In this document: positions 1 to 9,500 of the stretch, in pieces
Layout of the letters: the number at the start of each line of letters is the position of its first letter
Numbering within the stretch: the stretch's first letter is position 1
DNA from: a virus
DNA length: 22,947 nt
Direction: 5' to 3' (one strand)
IMG/VR virus record: IMGVR_UViG_3300025085_000200
Location: 1-22,947 of that record
The notes under the pieces: model-generated
Database searches by the model: none
What the model was told of the DNA's origin: nothing
The model's input: only the letters and a program-made list of their open reading frames with translations
Position numbers and translations under genes: made by a program

Positions 1-5
1 TAATA

Positions 6-15
6 AAAGGTGATT
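6..15 (+). promoter_or_regulatory. Shine-Dalgarno site of the tail tube gene (GGTGAT type)
   Basis: AAAGGTGATT sits 4 bases before the ATG at 20. Almost the same arrangement, AGGTGATTAAATGG, recurs at 2908-2921 before the tape measure. GGTGAT pairs with the AUCACC of the 16S rRNA 3' end; this form is very common in archaea but is also compatible with bacteria. Confidence 0.7.
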
Positions 16-19
16 AAAA

Positions 20-2296
20 ATGGTAAGTAATGAAGTTTGGATGGACAGCGGGGCGATGGTATCTATGATACCTGAACAAGATATATTTTTAGGAACATTT
101 GCGAGTGGGGTAAATTCTGATACATCTACTGGGGCAATTGCTTCTGCTACTGTTAAAACGGCGGGAACTCAAGTTTTAGCAAGTCAAACAACAATTGATA
201 GTGCTGGTATTGTTGCTGGACAACCTACAACAGGAACAGGTGGAGAATTACTTTTAACCCTTTCAGCGCATACAACAGTTTTAACTTTTATAGATGCTAC
301 TGCCACTAATTACGAAGATGGTGTCGGTCCTGCTGGTCAAGATGGTTTTTTTACTCTTTCAATTGCAGGTGTTGATGGAACAGAAACAGTTGCAGTTATT
401 TTAAATGACGACAATGTATCGCCTAAAGCCACAGGCGCAGATAGAGATATTACAGTTTCTTCCCCAATTGCTTCGGGAACCTCTGGAAGTCAAATTGCAG
501 AAATGGTTCTTCAAGCCCTAAGTGGTGAAGATGTTTCAGTTTCAAGAACATTAGGTGTTCTTACTATTACAAATACCGTAGGTGGTTTTGTTGCAGATAC
601 AACAGAAGATGTTAACGGTGGTGTAACCGTAACTTCAAATACTGTTGGTGGCGCAGTTACAGCCGCCACAGTTGTAGCCGGAGGTAGTGCTTATAATATT
701 ACTTCTGTTGGAGATGAAGTGACATTTACTTCATCGGGAACAGACCCTGTTATTGAAATTGCTCTTGTAGAAGTTCCTTCTACTAACGCAGTTTTTACTC
801 TTAACCCTTCTTTTACAGGAGAACTTCTTCTTGTTCCTAATCTGTATCGTGGGTGTATTTTAGAATTTTATTTAAACAGTGGCGACACTTTTACTGACAA
901 GGCCATGATTATTTCAAATACGGCTACTACAATTACAGTAGCAAATACTATTGATTCGGCAATTATGTCTTCGGCATCAAGTTACTACGGTGTTATTCAA
1001 CATATTGGCGCACCTGTTCCAGCACCTAAAGATAGTTCCAACCCCCGACTTCTTTCCGATACTTGGATTGGACTTACAGACCAAGTTACAATTCCTTCTA
1101 CCGCAATTGAAATGAAACAAATTGCACTTTCTTCGGGAACTCGAAATATGGCTTATCAATTTAAGGGTGCAGAAACTACCTCCGGTGGTTCTTTTTCCTT
1201 ATCTGCAAATAACTTTTCATGGCTTTACTACGCATTAGGTTCAAAAGAAATTACCACAGTATCTAATCAAGGTTCGGTGACAATGGATTCGGATGATTTC
1301 TTTACTTCAACCGGTCTTACTGGAAATAATTTTATCTATGATTCTAATGTAAATACAGCAGGTTTTCACCGAACAATTGGTAATGTAGTATGCCCTCCAT
1401 TAAATAAACAAAAGGGTATGGATGATACAGATATTAAAAGTGTTAATCTTACTCAAACCAATGGGGCAATTACAAATAAAATTACTTATACTTTTAGTGA
1501 AAATAATACAGCAGACCTACCTTCATTTGCTCTTGAATACACACTTAAAAAGCCAGCAAGTATGGCTACGGAAGAAGTTGATATTACTTCGACTACTGTT
1601 AACAGCGTAGCAAGAGATATTTCGGAAACAGTTTATTCTAAGATTTACCCCGGTTGTCAAGTTGAAAGTGTTAATCTTACAGCAGATGCCGGACAGGAAA
1701 TGAAAATGACAGTTAATTTTAACTCAAAGAATACATTTACTGCACCAAACAATTATGTGACAGCAAACAAAACTACTGACCTTCAAGAATGGGTAAACTT
1801 TGGTTCTCCAGCAGGGGGGCAATCATCTATTAGCGAAGAACAATTACGACCTTTTTTCTTCTCCGATGGCACTATTGAAATGTTTGGACAAGAATATATA
1901 CGCATCGAGAACATGACTTTGGACATTTCAAACAGCCTACAACCAAAGAGATTTATTGGTCGATATGATAAGAACAGCCAAACGCATATTCCGGGTCAAA
2001 GAGTATATAATCTCTCCTTTACAGGTTTAGTTACTGACAACCTTCTCTTTGAGGAACTGCGTAATAATGCTGCTACTTCTCTATCAGGAACTGACGGCAA
2101 TCAAATTAAACTTACCTTTACTAAGGACACTACAACCAATGATGAAACATTGTCAATGGTTTTCAAGGACTACATGGTAACAAGTGCAGACTTCCCACTT
2201 ACAAATGACAAAGGGCCGATTACAGTTAATTGGGCTATTCAACCTCTTGAGTTGCACTCATGCACTCATACAACAAATTGGATTATTCAAGGATAA
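20..2296 (+). CDS. Major tail tube protein with large N-terminal insertion (probable)
   Basis: This 758-residue protein is Thr/Ser/Gly/Val-rich, predominantly beta, without signal peptide or membrane segment. It lies directly before a G/GT-type chaperone pair and the tape measure, the position of the major tail tube protein in long-tailed viruses, where it would polymerise into the tail tube. Residues 1-40 and roughly 330-758 look like the tube fold. Residues about 40-290 are a low-complexity beta-rich stretch with repeated T-N-T-V-G-G type motifs, probably one or more surface-exposed inserted domains, because tube proteins are normally 150-400 residues. The start is supported by the Shine-Dalgarno site AAAGGTGATT at 6-15. 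It could alternatively be a minor tail or decoration protein. The call rests mainly on gene order. Confidence 0.62.
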   Translation: MVSNEVWMDSGAMVSMIPEQDIFLGTFASGVNSDTSTGAIASATVKTAGTQVLASQTTIDSAGIVAGQPTTGTGGELLLTLSAHTTVLTFIDATATNYEDGVGPAGQDGFFTLSIAGVDGTETVAVILNDDNVSPKATGADRDITVSSPIASGTSGSQIAEMVLQALSGEDVSVSRTLGVLTITNTVGGFVADTTEDVNGGVTVTSNTVGGAVTAATVVAGGSAYNITSVGDEVTFTSSGTDPVIEIALVEVPSTNAVFTLNPSFTGELLLVPNLYRGCILEFYLNSGDTFTDKAMIISNTATTITVANTIDSAIMSSASSYYGVIQHIGAPVPAPKDSSNPRLLSDTWIGLTDQVTIPSTAIEMKQIALSSGTRNMAYQFKGAETTSGGSFSLSANNFSWLYYALGSKEITTVSNQGSVTMDSDDFFTSTGLTGNNFIYDSNVNTAGFHRTIGNVVCPPLNKQKGMDDTDIKSVNLTQTNGAITNKITYTFSENNTADLPSFALEYTLKKPASMATEEVDITSTTVNSVARDISETVYSKIYPGCQVESVNLTADAGQEMKMTVNFNSKNTFTAPNNYVTANKTTDLQEWVNFGSPAGGQSSISEEQLRPFFFSDGTIEMFGQEYIRIENMTLDISNSLQPKRFIGRYDKNSQTHIPGQRVYNLSFTGLVTDNLLFEELRNNAATSLSGTDGNQIKLTFTKDTTTNDETLSMVFKDYMVTSADFPLTNDKGPITVNWAIQPLELHSCTHTTNWIIQG

Positions 2297-2341
2297 GTTT
2301 AAAGACCAACCCTTGCGTAGTTATTAACAAGGTGAATACCT

Positions 2342-2716
2342 ATGGATAAAAAGACAGTAAAAAATAAATCAGCCCTATTTGCGACAACAGAAAGCGTATT
2401 GCATTACATTCGTGTAGCCCCTGACAGTGATGAATACCTAAAGGTTTGGATTAAAGAACCTACTTTCCTGCAACTGGAGAAGGCACAGGCTAAACTTATT
2501 AATCTAAACTCACGCACACAGGACATTTCTCTCGAAATGGATACACTATTTCGTTACCTTTGGGAAGCATTCGTTGATAAAACAGAACCTCAACTTTCAC
2601 CAGTAGAAGTTATACGATTAAACCCTTATGTCGGTAATCAAATTAAAGAAATCTTACCAGACCCGTTTGATTATGAGGGGGATGAAGATTTAAAAGAACC
2701 TACCGAACAGCCTTAA
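2342..2716 (+). CDS. Tail assembly chaperone, short form (lambda gpG-like)
   Basis: This 124-residue acidic, mostly helical protein sits between the tail tube gene and the tape measure, the standard place of the tail assembly chaperone that coats the tape measure during tail building. The C-terminal end is rich in Asp/Glu (residues 108-122). Near its 3' end, at 2689-2695, is a slippery heptamer T TTA AAA in the correct phase, followed by a long -1 frame ORF that lacks its own start. This is the G/GT arrangement. The start ATG is preceded by AAGGTGA at 2329-2335. Sequence similarity to any named chaperone was not established; the assignment rests on position, size and the frameshift signal. 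Confidence 0.75.
   Translation: MDKKTVKNKSALFATTESVLHYIRVAPDSDEYLKVWIKEPTFLQLEKAQAKLINLNSRTQDISLEMDTLFRYLWEAFVDKTEPQLSPVEVIRLNPYVGNQIKEILPDPFDYEGDEDLKEPTEQP
2689..2695 (+). promoter_or_regulatory. Programmed -1 ribosomal frameshift site (TTTAAAA)
   Basis: The sequence reads T TTA AAA in the zero frame (codons GAT TTA AAA GAA), matching the X XXY YYZ rule. Both tRNAs can re-pair in the -1 frame as TTT and AAA. The zero-frame stop is 19 bases downstream (2714-2716). A weak stem is possible just downstream: CCTAC (2699-2703) with GTGGG (2717-2721), one G-U pair, 3-base spacer. A second possible stem is GGGGAA (2721-2726) with TTCTCC (2733-2738). These stems are short, and whether either stimulates slippage is unknown. 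Confidence 0.8.
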
Positions 2717-2913
2717 GTGGGGGGAAAATAGATTCTCCAGTAATCTCTTCTCGGATAACTTTATATATCTTGGCAAAGGAACTTAATATTAGTCCCGCCG
2801 AGGCATATCAAATGCCGTATTCTATGGTTCGGGATTTTATGGTTATGTTTTCTATCTCTAAAGAAGAAGAAGCGAAACAAATAGAGGCTACAAAGAATAA
2901 AATGAATAGGTGA
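2695..2913 (+). CDS. Tail assembly chaperone, -1 frameshift extension (GT-like T domain)
   Basis: After a -1 slip at 2689-2695, translation continues for 72 codons to the TGA at 2911-2913. This gives a fusion of 118 + 72 = 190 residues. The extension begins R-T-Y-R-T-A-L-S-G-G-K and contains L-A-K-E-L-N-I-S-P-A-E-A-Y and Y-S-M-V-R-D-F-M, which resembles the compact helical T domain that links chaperones to the tape measure. The -1 frame is open only from 2686 (a TGA lies at 2683-2685), so slippage must occur between 2686 and 2713, exactly where the heptamer lies. There is no well-placed ATG with a ribosome site: the first in-frame ATG is 2812, inside the conserved-looking region. Standard gene callers would miss this piece. 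Confidence 0.82.
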   Translation, partial: RTYRTALSGGKIDSPVISSRITLYILAKELNISPAEAYQMPYSMVRDFMVMFSISKEEEAKQIEATKNKMNR

Positions 2914-2917
2914 TTAA

Positions 2918-4825
2918 ATGGATATGAACGCATTGAGAAGACAACTCGATTCATTTAATACAGATTTAGAAGATGTAAATAAATTACTATTAGAAACAGA
3001 TGATGCTTCCGAAGGTTTAGTCCGAAAGATGAAGGAACTTTCTGGGATTGGTTCAAAGGGCGGTATTATAAGAAGTATTGTCACCCGTTTTTCGGTAGCA
3101 GTTCCCTCGTTATATAAATTAACTCAACAGGTTTCTTCATTATTATTAATATTTAGGTATGTTGATACTGCAAGAACTGAAAGTTTAAAAGAAGAGGCTA
3201 AGGTTGTAGAAAGTCTTAGGCGTAGAGAAGACATACAACGAAGGTTGTATAAATTAGAAAAGGTTCGTAGAACTGGAAATCTTACTGCACTTGAAAAAGA
3301 ACAGTATTACAATGACGCTTCTATTAAAAATTTAATGAAGAGTATGTCTTTTAACGACGCACTATTAAAAACTCAAGAAAAAATGTCACTTATAAAAAAT
3401 AAAATAGCAAAGGCTGATGATAAAATATTTAAAGCGGCAAGAAAAAGATATGTTCGAGATAATTACGGTGGTAATTTAACTGGTGGTAATTTATTAGGCA
3501 AGGCTTCAATTTTGATGGCTGATGAAGAATTAAAAGGTTTAGGACAAAGAAAAAGAGGACTTGGCGATGAAATGGTTAGTTTATTAGACCGAGAATTCAC
3601 TTTGAAGGATGATATAGATTCGGGATATTTGACTGATTCTGGAAAAAAACAAGCAGAAAGGGATTTAAAGATAGTACAGGATTTAATTGCTGCCGTAGAA
3701 GATTCTATGCAACTTATACAGGATGATATGAAAATTGCCTATTCAAAAAGAGATGACTTAATAGAAAAAGAATCGGGTTCATTTAGAGTTAAGGGTAATG
3801 CAGGTAATAGGAAATTTGAGGACTTAACACCTTTTGAAAAGCAAATGGCAAAGTATGAAAAGTTGAAAGAAAAAGTTAATACTAAGTTTAACAAAGTAAA
3901 AGGTGGAATTGAAGGTTTTTTTAGTAAAGGTAATATGAAATTGATGGCGCAAAATGCTATGAAATTTGGGAAGATATTAATGTATGCTCTTGGTTTTATT
4001 TTAGTATTGGGTATTATCGTCTATATGTTAAGAAGAATAAGATTCTTTGAAAAGGCTGGAGAAATATTTTCAAAGATTAAAGAAAAATTAATTCCCCTTA
4101 CGGAAATGTTCACAGAAAATATAGGAATTTTTATTACCGAAATAATGAATGTATTTGGTGCTATAAAGGATATTTTTGTAGGTTTATTTTCTGGAGATGG
4201 AGAAAAAATTTGGAAGGGCGGTGAAAGATTACTAAAAAGTTTATGGAAGGCCGTTAAAGCGTATGCTAAAGTTTTAGTAAGCGGTGGATTACTCGTGTTG
4301 GCTGGACTTGCTGGAACATATCTTACAGTTTTTGGAGGGTTATTATTAGGTGTGGGTGAAACTATAAAAGACGCAATTATAAATGCTATTAAAAGCCCAT
4401 TTAAAACTTTTAAAAAAGGTATAAAAGGTTCAGTAAGTGGTGGCGCTTTAGGTGCAGTTGCTGGAGGTATATTGGGAAGTGTAATTCCGGGTGCTGGAAC
4501 TGTTGCAGGTGCGACTGTCGGTGGAGTTATTGGTAGTACTATTGGTGGTTTTTCTGGAATGGCAGGAATGGCTTCAGGGGGAACTAATTTATTAGGAGGT
4601 GCTTATTTAGTAGGAGAAAATGGGCCTGAAACAGTTTTACTTCCCGGTGGAAGTTCAGTTATAAACAATACAAACACCCGTGGTTCTATGGGAAATACAG
4701 TAAATGTTTATGTTAATGGAAGAGTAGGTGCTTCCGAACAAGAGTTAAATCAACTTGCGGATAAAATAGGACAAAAGATTTCTATGCGTATGAATAGATT
4801 TTCACCAACAGGATTAAGAGGATGA
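2918..4825 (+). CDS. Tail tape-measure protein
   Basis: This 635-residue protein sets tail length and is ejected with the DNA. The N-terminal half (1-350) is highly charged and helical with coiled-coil character. A membrane segment follows at about 352-371 (A-L-G-F-I-L-V-L-G-I-I-V-Y-M), then a second hydrophobic stretch at about 452-482. A Gly/Ala-rich region follows at about 505-557, and near the C-terminus is V-G-E-N-G-P-E-T-V-L-L-P-G-G (about 566-580), a motif found at the end of many siphovirus tape measures. At about 1.5 angstrom per residue, the usual rule, the tail would be near 95 nm. The gene starts 4 bases after the chaperone extension stop, with AGGTGATT at 2908-2915 as the ribosome site. 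Confidence 0.9.
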   Translation: MDMNALRRQLDSFNTDLEDVNKLLLETDDASEGLVRKMKELSGIGSKGGIIRSIVTRFSVAVPSLYKLTQQVSSLLLIFRYVDTARTESLKEEAKVVESLRRREDIQRRLYKLEKVRRTGNLTALEKEQYYNDASIKNLMKSMSFNDALLKTQEKMSLIKNKIAKADDKIFKAARKRYVRDNYGGNLTGGNLLGKASILMADEELKGLGQRKRGLGDEMVSLLDREFTLKDDIDSGYLTDSGKKQAERDLKIVQDLIAAVEDSMQLIQDDMKIAYSKRDDLIEKESGSFRVKGNAGNRKFEDLTPFEKQMAKYEKLKEKVNTKFNKVKGGIEGFFSKGNMKLMAQNAMKFGKILMYALGFILVLGIIVYMLRRIRFFEKAGEIFSKIKEKLIPLTEMFTENIGIFITEIMNVFGAIKDIFVGLFSGDGEKIWKGGERLLKSLWKAVKAYAKVLVSGGLLVLAGLAGTYLTVFGGLLLGVGETIKDAIINAIKSPFKTFKKGIKGSVSGGALGAVAGGILGSVIPGAGTVAGATVGGVIGSTIGGFSGMAGMASGGTNLLGGAYLVGENGPETVLLPGGSSVINNTNTRGSMGNTVNVYVNGRVGASEQELNQLADKIGQKISMRMNRFSPTGLRG

Positions 4826-4829
4826 TAAA

Positions 4830-5525
4830 ATGCCGGTAAGCACAAAGGACTTAATGACAAATGCAGGAAATACAGGTTATGGCTACGACCATGCAGTTTT
4901 TCTAAACTTTGCCTCCCGTGGAGATAACGGAGATGGTTCAATTACCAACCGTATTATGTTAAAAGCAGAAACAGTGGGAATATCTACTACGAGAAATGTA
5001 GCGCCAATTCCTATTCCCTTGTCGGGTTTAATTACAGGGGAATCTACTACGATGGCAATTGACATGGGTATCGCTAATAAGACATTCAATATATCGGGAA
5101 TTATTACCGAGCAACATATTGTAAAACAGTATGATAACACTACAAAAAAATCCGTAGTTATGACAGCACCTGAAGTAGCGCAATTAATTCACGCATCCGT
5201 AGATTCTTCATTTGTGCAGAAACATCAAAATCTTACAGAACTTGTAATTCTTTACCCTTCCCGTGTAGGAGATGATTATGCTTATCATACAGGTGTGACT
5301 GAAACTACGAAATTAGAAGACCTACCTTTACTACCCTTCTCCTATCATTCAAGAAAATTAGATAGAGCAAATACTATCGGTGGCGGTTCTATGCCTTCTC
5401 CTTCTAATACTGAATTTGAAGGTATTACGGGATTTATTGAAAACTTTTCTACTGACTTTATTCCCGGCTCTCCGTTCCTTACATTTAACTTTTCCTTTAG
5501 ACAAGCCTTTACTCCTCTCGGTTGA
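4830..5525 (+). CDS. Tail protein of unknown role (possibly distal tail or baseplate)
   Basis: This 231-residue protein is not recognised. It has mixed alpha/beta composition with no membrane segment or signal peptide. It contains a motif-like I-P-L-S-G-L-I-T-G-E near residue 63-72 and ends in a beta-rich F-I-P-G-S-P-F-L-T-F-N-F-S-F. It follows the tape measure by 4 bases and is preceded by GAGGATGAT (4818-4826). The gene after a tape measure commonly encodes the distal tail protein that caps the tube, and the size fits, but no sequence signature proves this. It could also be a small baseplate or adaptor protein. Confidence 0.6.
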   Translation: MPVSTKDLMTNAGNTGYGYDHAVFLNFASRGDNGDGSITNRIMLKAETVGISTTRNVAPIPIPLSGLITGESTTMAIDMGIANKTFNISGIITEQHIVKQYDNTTKKSVVMTAPEVAQLIHASVDSSFVQKHQNLTELVILYPSRVGDDYAYHTGVTETTKLEDLPLLPFSYHSRKLDRANTIGGGSMPSPSNTEFEGITGFIENFSTDFIPGSPFLTFNFSFRQAFTPLG

Positions 5526-5530
5526 TTACT

Positions 5531-6574
5531 ATGCAGACAATATACTCGAAAGATAAGAAGTCATTGCAGTTCCCTGCAATGTGTGATGGGTATGTTAAGA
5601 TTCAACATAAAGATGATAGTGGCAATGTGCCTTTACAAGAAGTTGGCATGTGGGGAAATAGTGGAGATTTTACAATTGAAATGCTTGTAACACCTTATGA
5701 TGTAAATGGTAATGCAGCCGGAAATGTTTTTTATTCAAGTATTAAATCTTTATCAAGACACACAAAGGGGGCGACTTATTTACCCACTGCTAATAGACAT
5801 GATGTTGAAATGATTTTATTTCATAACACAAATTTAAGTATTTCTTTGGTTAATACAACAACAGATGCTTTTAATCAACCTGCTGAATATGCGGTCAAAT
5901 TTTCTATGACAATTGGAACTACTACAACTTCTATTACAAGTGATACAGTTATCAGTGCTACGAGGGTAGATGATAACTATTTAAATTCTCAGTCTTCGGG
6001 TTATGTCTATGATGGACATACACCAGTGGCACATATAAGTTCATTAACTGTAAATTCTATTAATACATCTACAAGAGTTATAACTCTTAGTGGAACTGCT
6101 TCGGGTTTCGGAATAGGTCAAACAATTTATACAAGTACAGGTCTATTAGTGGGAACTATTACAAATGTAAGTGGGGCAGATATTACAATGGATAGTATTT
6201 CTAATACCCCTTCGGGATATGTTTGTCAAGAACTTACTAAAGATTCAGCATATGTAGAAGTTCCTCACCATATAGCAGTTTCATACAGAAATTCTGGAAA
6301 AATGAGCGTTTTTTATAACGGTAATTTGGTTAAAGACGGAGTGCATGATGCAGGTGGTAATTTTGCTTTAGACCCCTCCGATGTTTATTTAGGTCAAAAC
6401 CCTAATGCTGGTTCTTTTCAAACTATTAGAAAATCACAGTTTATGGGCGAGTTTCACGAAATATCTATGGTAAGTAAATATAAATCGGCGTTTAGAAGTA
6501 TCAATAGTCTTATGCCAAATTACAGAGACTTACTTTTATATCTTGATTTTGAGGAGGCTAATTTAGATGGCTGA
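5531..6574 (+). CDS. Concanavalin A/LamG-like tail protein with inserted beta module
   Basis: About 347 residues from ATG 5531; an upstream in-frame TTG at 5522 would add three residues and overlap the previous stop, and neither start has a strong ribosome site. The protein reads as a jelly-roll lectin-like (LamG/concanavalin) domain: G-D-F-T-I-E-M-L-V near residue 47, then H-H-I-A-V-S-Y-R-N-S-G-K-M-S-V-F-Y-N-G-N-L-V and D-V-Y-L-G-Q-N near residues 245-295, ending L-L-L-Y-L-D-F-E-E-A. Between the halves lies a separate small beta module (about 168-235, rich in Thr/Ser/Gly) resembling segments of the next protein. A role in glycan binding on the host surface, at the tail tip, is inferred. The gene overlaps the hub gene by 8 bases. 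Confidence 0.68.
   Translation: MQTIYSKDKKSLQFPAMCDGYVKIQHKDDSGNVPLQEVGMWGNSGDFTIEMLVTPYDVNGNAAGNVFYSSIKSLSRHTKGATYLPTANRHDVEMILFHNTNLSISLVNTTTDAFNQPAEYAVKFSMTIGTTTTSITSDTVISATRVDDNYLNSQSSGYVYDGHTPVAHISSLTVNSINTSTRVITLSGTASGFGIGQTIYTSTGLLVGTITNVSGADITMDSISNTPSGYVCQELTKDSAYVEVPHHIAVSYRNSGKMSVFYNGNLVKDGVHDAGGNFALDPSDVYLGQNPNAGSFQTIRKSQFMGEFHEISMVSKYKSAFRSINSLMPNYRDLLLYLDFEEANLDG
6551..6557 (+). promoter_or_regulatory. Shine-Dalgarno site of the large hub gene
   Basis: GAGGAGG lies 9 bases before the ATG at 6567, inside the end of the preceding gene. It fixes the start of the 2325-residue protein and indicates translational coupling in the tail operon. Confidence 0.7.
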
Positions 6575-9500
6575 CGATGTTTATGTATTTAACGAGGGTC
6601 AAGCAATCCCTACGGATTTTACTGCTACTCCAAGTGCAGGGACATTTAATCGTAATACATCTGTTAACCCTAATATTATTACAGAAGACGGAACAAATAC
6701 AACCGCATTAGGAATACATTGTTATGAAATACATTCGGATTCAGCATCTTCTATGGGAAGTGGAACTGTAAGTTCAAGTAAAGTAAATAGACTATATCCA
6801 CTAAATACAACAATAGAGAGTTATGCTGAAAATAAATTTGATAGCACTAATTATAGGGTTATCATAGACACTGATTCTGCTACCGGTTTAAAGGAAGGTT
6901 CGCATTTATTAGGAAGTAGTAGTTGCACAAGAGATTATTTTATTGTAATTTACGCAGACGATATTTACAAACATCATGTTGCTAAAATTACAGAACAGAC
7001 ACTTTATGAAGGGAACTTTTACAAGTTTGATTTTACTCCAAGTTTGAAGGAAAACATTTCTGCTGGAACAAAAGTAGCAATATATCAAGGCCCTCTTGAA
7101 ACAGATAATGTTGTAGCCGTTGGTTATGGTCTGTTAAATGACCCTGACCCAAGTAGTGGAACAAATACTACTGATGAAAGACATGACAAATATGTAAATG
7201 TAAGCAGACCTACTTTTTACTTTTATGAAGGAGATAGTTTAGAACCCAATACAAAATATACAGTCTTAAAGACAAGCACTAATTCTACGGGGCCACAAGT
7301 TAGTGTTTTTAAAACAGCCCCTATTACCTCGGATAAATTATTAGACAAATCATTTTTTACACATACTGCGGTTATTGTAGATGTGAACAAGTCGAATGAT
7401 GATGATGTTTCGCAACCTAAAGGTATTAATTCTTACACAGCGGTAGGTAGTAATTACACCTTCGCAAAAGAAACATACGCCCAATCTTCTCTAAATATCT
7501 ATGATTCCGATTTAGGTTTTAATACTTATTTACAGTTTGTTGATTCACCTGAAAGAACACAATTACTTTCGACACCATACCATTTAAATACTTCTAAAAC
7601 TGTCACTACGAGAGGTAATCAATTTGAGGCAAAGTATTATGATACTGAAAGAATACTTGAACATAAAATTCGTGACTATGAAGATATTAAAATTAAAGAA
7701 ATTATCCATACCCAAAATGTTTCTACTATTCCAGAAAGCGCATTGCCCGGAGTTTTTAGTAGAAAGAGTAGCACTACGATAGAAGTTACAGGACTTTTAG
7801 TAGGACAAGATTTAAGAACATTATTATACGATGCTTCTACTGGTGTTTTTGAACCTTTCTTTGTGGATAACTATTATTATGAATGTGCTTATGCTGTAGC
7901 CACAGCAATTAGCGCACCTGTTGATGGTGTGCAAACAATAACTATTTCCAATTCAAGGGCCGTAACTTCAAACTTTTGGTCGGGTTCTGCATCAGTTCAT
8001 ACCTTTTCGGATAAAACAGCCTACCGTAAATTTTATTCAAGAGTTACCGGAACGATTTTAATAGGACATGAAATTGATACAGAATACGATGGCACTACAA
8101 TTACAAGAAACGGGATTACATTAACTGAAAAGGAATCGGATATTTATAATTTAGAATATTCTATACAGGGAACAAATTACGGTAGAGTATTAAATGTAAG
8201 TAAGGGAGATAAAAATAATGGATATGTTACCTTAGTGAGCGAACCCAGTTCTTCATACTTTAGCACTTACACCAGTCCCTTAAGTGGTAATTTAATAGTA
8301 TCTAAAACTGTTTTTGAAGGAAAGGTGGAGTCAAAGGAAACAAGTGTGGAATCGACAGGTGCTTTTAAATTATCAATAAGTGGTAGAGATGAGATAGCGA
8401 CACTTTTAAATACGCCCGTTAATCGCAATTATACTTACTCTCAAGAATACATCTATTCAACTTTTAACCCTTATAATACTAATTACACAGACACGGGGGA
8501 AGATGTTTCTTCTATTTCGGGTGCAGTAATTACTGCAACTAATACTGTTACAGGTCTCGTTTTTGGTGATGTTCTTTATTGTAAATCCGGAGGTAGTTCA
8601 CAATCAACCGGTGATTATTACTATCTTTTAGGAGTGGTAAAATCTGTTTCTGGTGCAAATATTACATTAGTCAAAGATTGCTATTTTACTACACCCGATA
8701 GTCTTTATACTGGGGAAGATACGGTAGTAGGAACAACTATTTTTAAAGCAAACAGAACTCTTTTGGCAGGTAAAACTTTAGAAACCTCTTTAAGAACAAA
8801 CCAAAGGGCTACTACATTAATTGGGACCGCAGATAAAGGTGCGGTATTTACAGATGGAAAATATTTTAATTACGGACTCCTTAATTCGAGTGATGATTCA
8901 AGTCAATATTCCGATACAGAAAGATTAACTGCTTTAGGTAGTGGAGGAAATACAAATGGTATTGATATTGATAACTTATTAAATACCGTAAATACCTCTA
9001 CGATATATTTTGATTCACCGGTGGGTTTTGATTTTGAACACCATACTATTTCTTCTATGGTAGATTTTCCTATTTTAAATTCAGTGGATTTAAAAAATGG
9101 GCTTACACAATATGAAATAGGGTATGTTTCCCCAATTGTTTTGGGTAGGATAGAAACAACAAATATTAATGATGATTTTATAGATACGGAATTACTTTCC
9201 CAAAATTTAAGAAAGGGTCATAATATTCATTTAATTAACGGACAAGGAATGAGGCTCGGTGGATATTTACATCTATTAAATAACGAATTAAATGCAGATA
9301 AATCACCAAAGACATTTAATAATATTTTTCAAGATGATTCGGCATTTGGGTCAACTAAAAAGAGTCAATATGCTACAAGGTTTAATACACCCATATGGAG
9401 ATATTCTAATTTAAGTAAATCTAAATTATTAAGAAGAAGGACACATGGAATAAGTATTTCTGGAACATCAGGAGTTCATAGTAATAATAATCATTACGAA

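Noticed and set aside
2330-2341. AGGT-GAAT-ACCT stem over the chaperone ribosome site
   Set aside because: It is only a 4-bp stem with a 4-base loop next to the ATG. This is too weak to call a regulatory hairpin.
2719-2728. G6A4 run as an alternative slippery sequence
   Set aside because: It lies after the zero-frame stop at 2714-2716, so it cannot direct translation of the upstream ORF into the -1 frame. The heptamer at 2689-2695 is in the right place.
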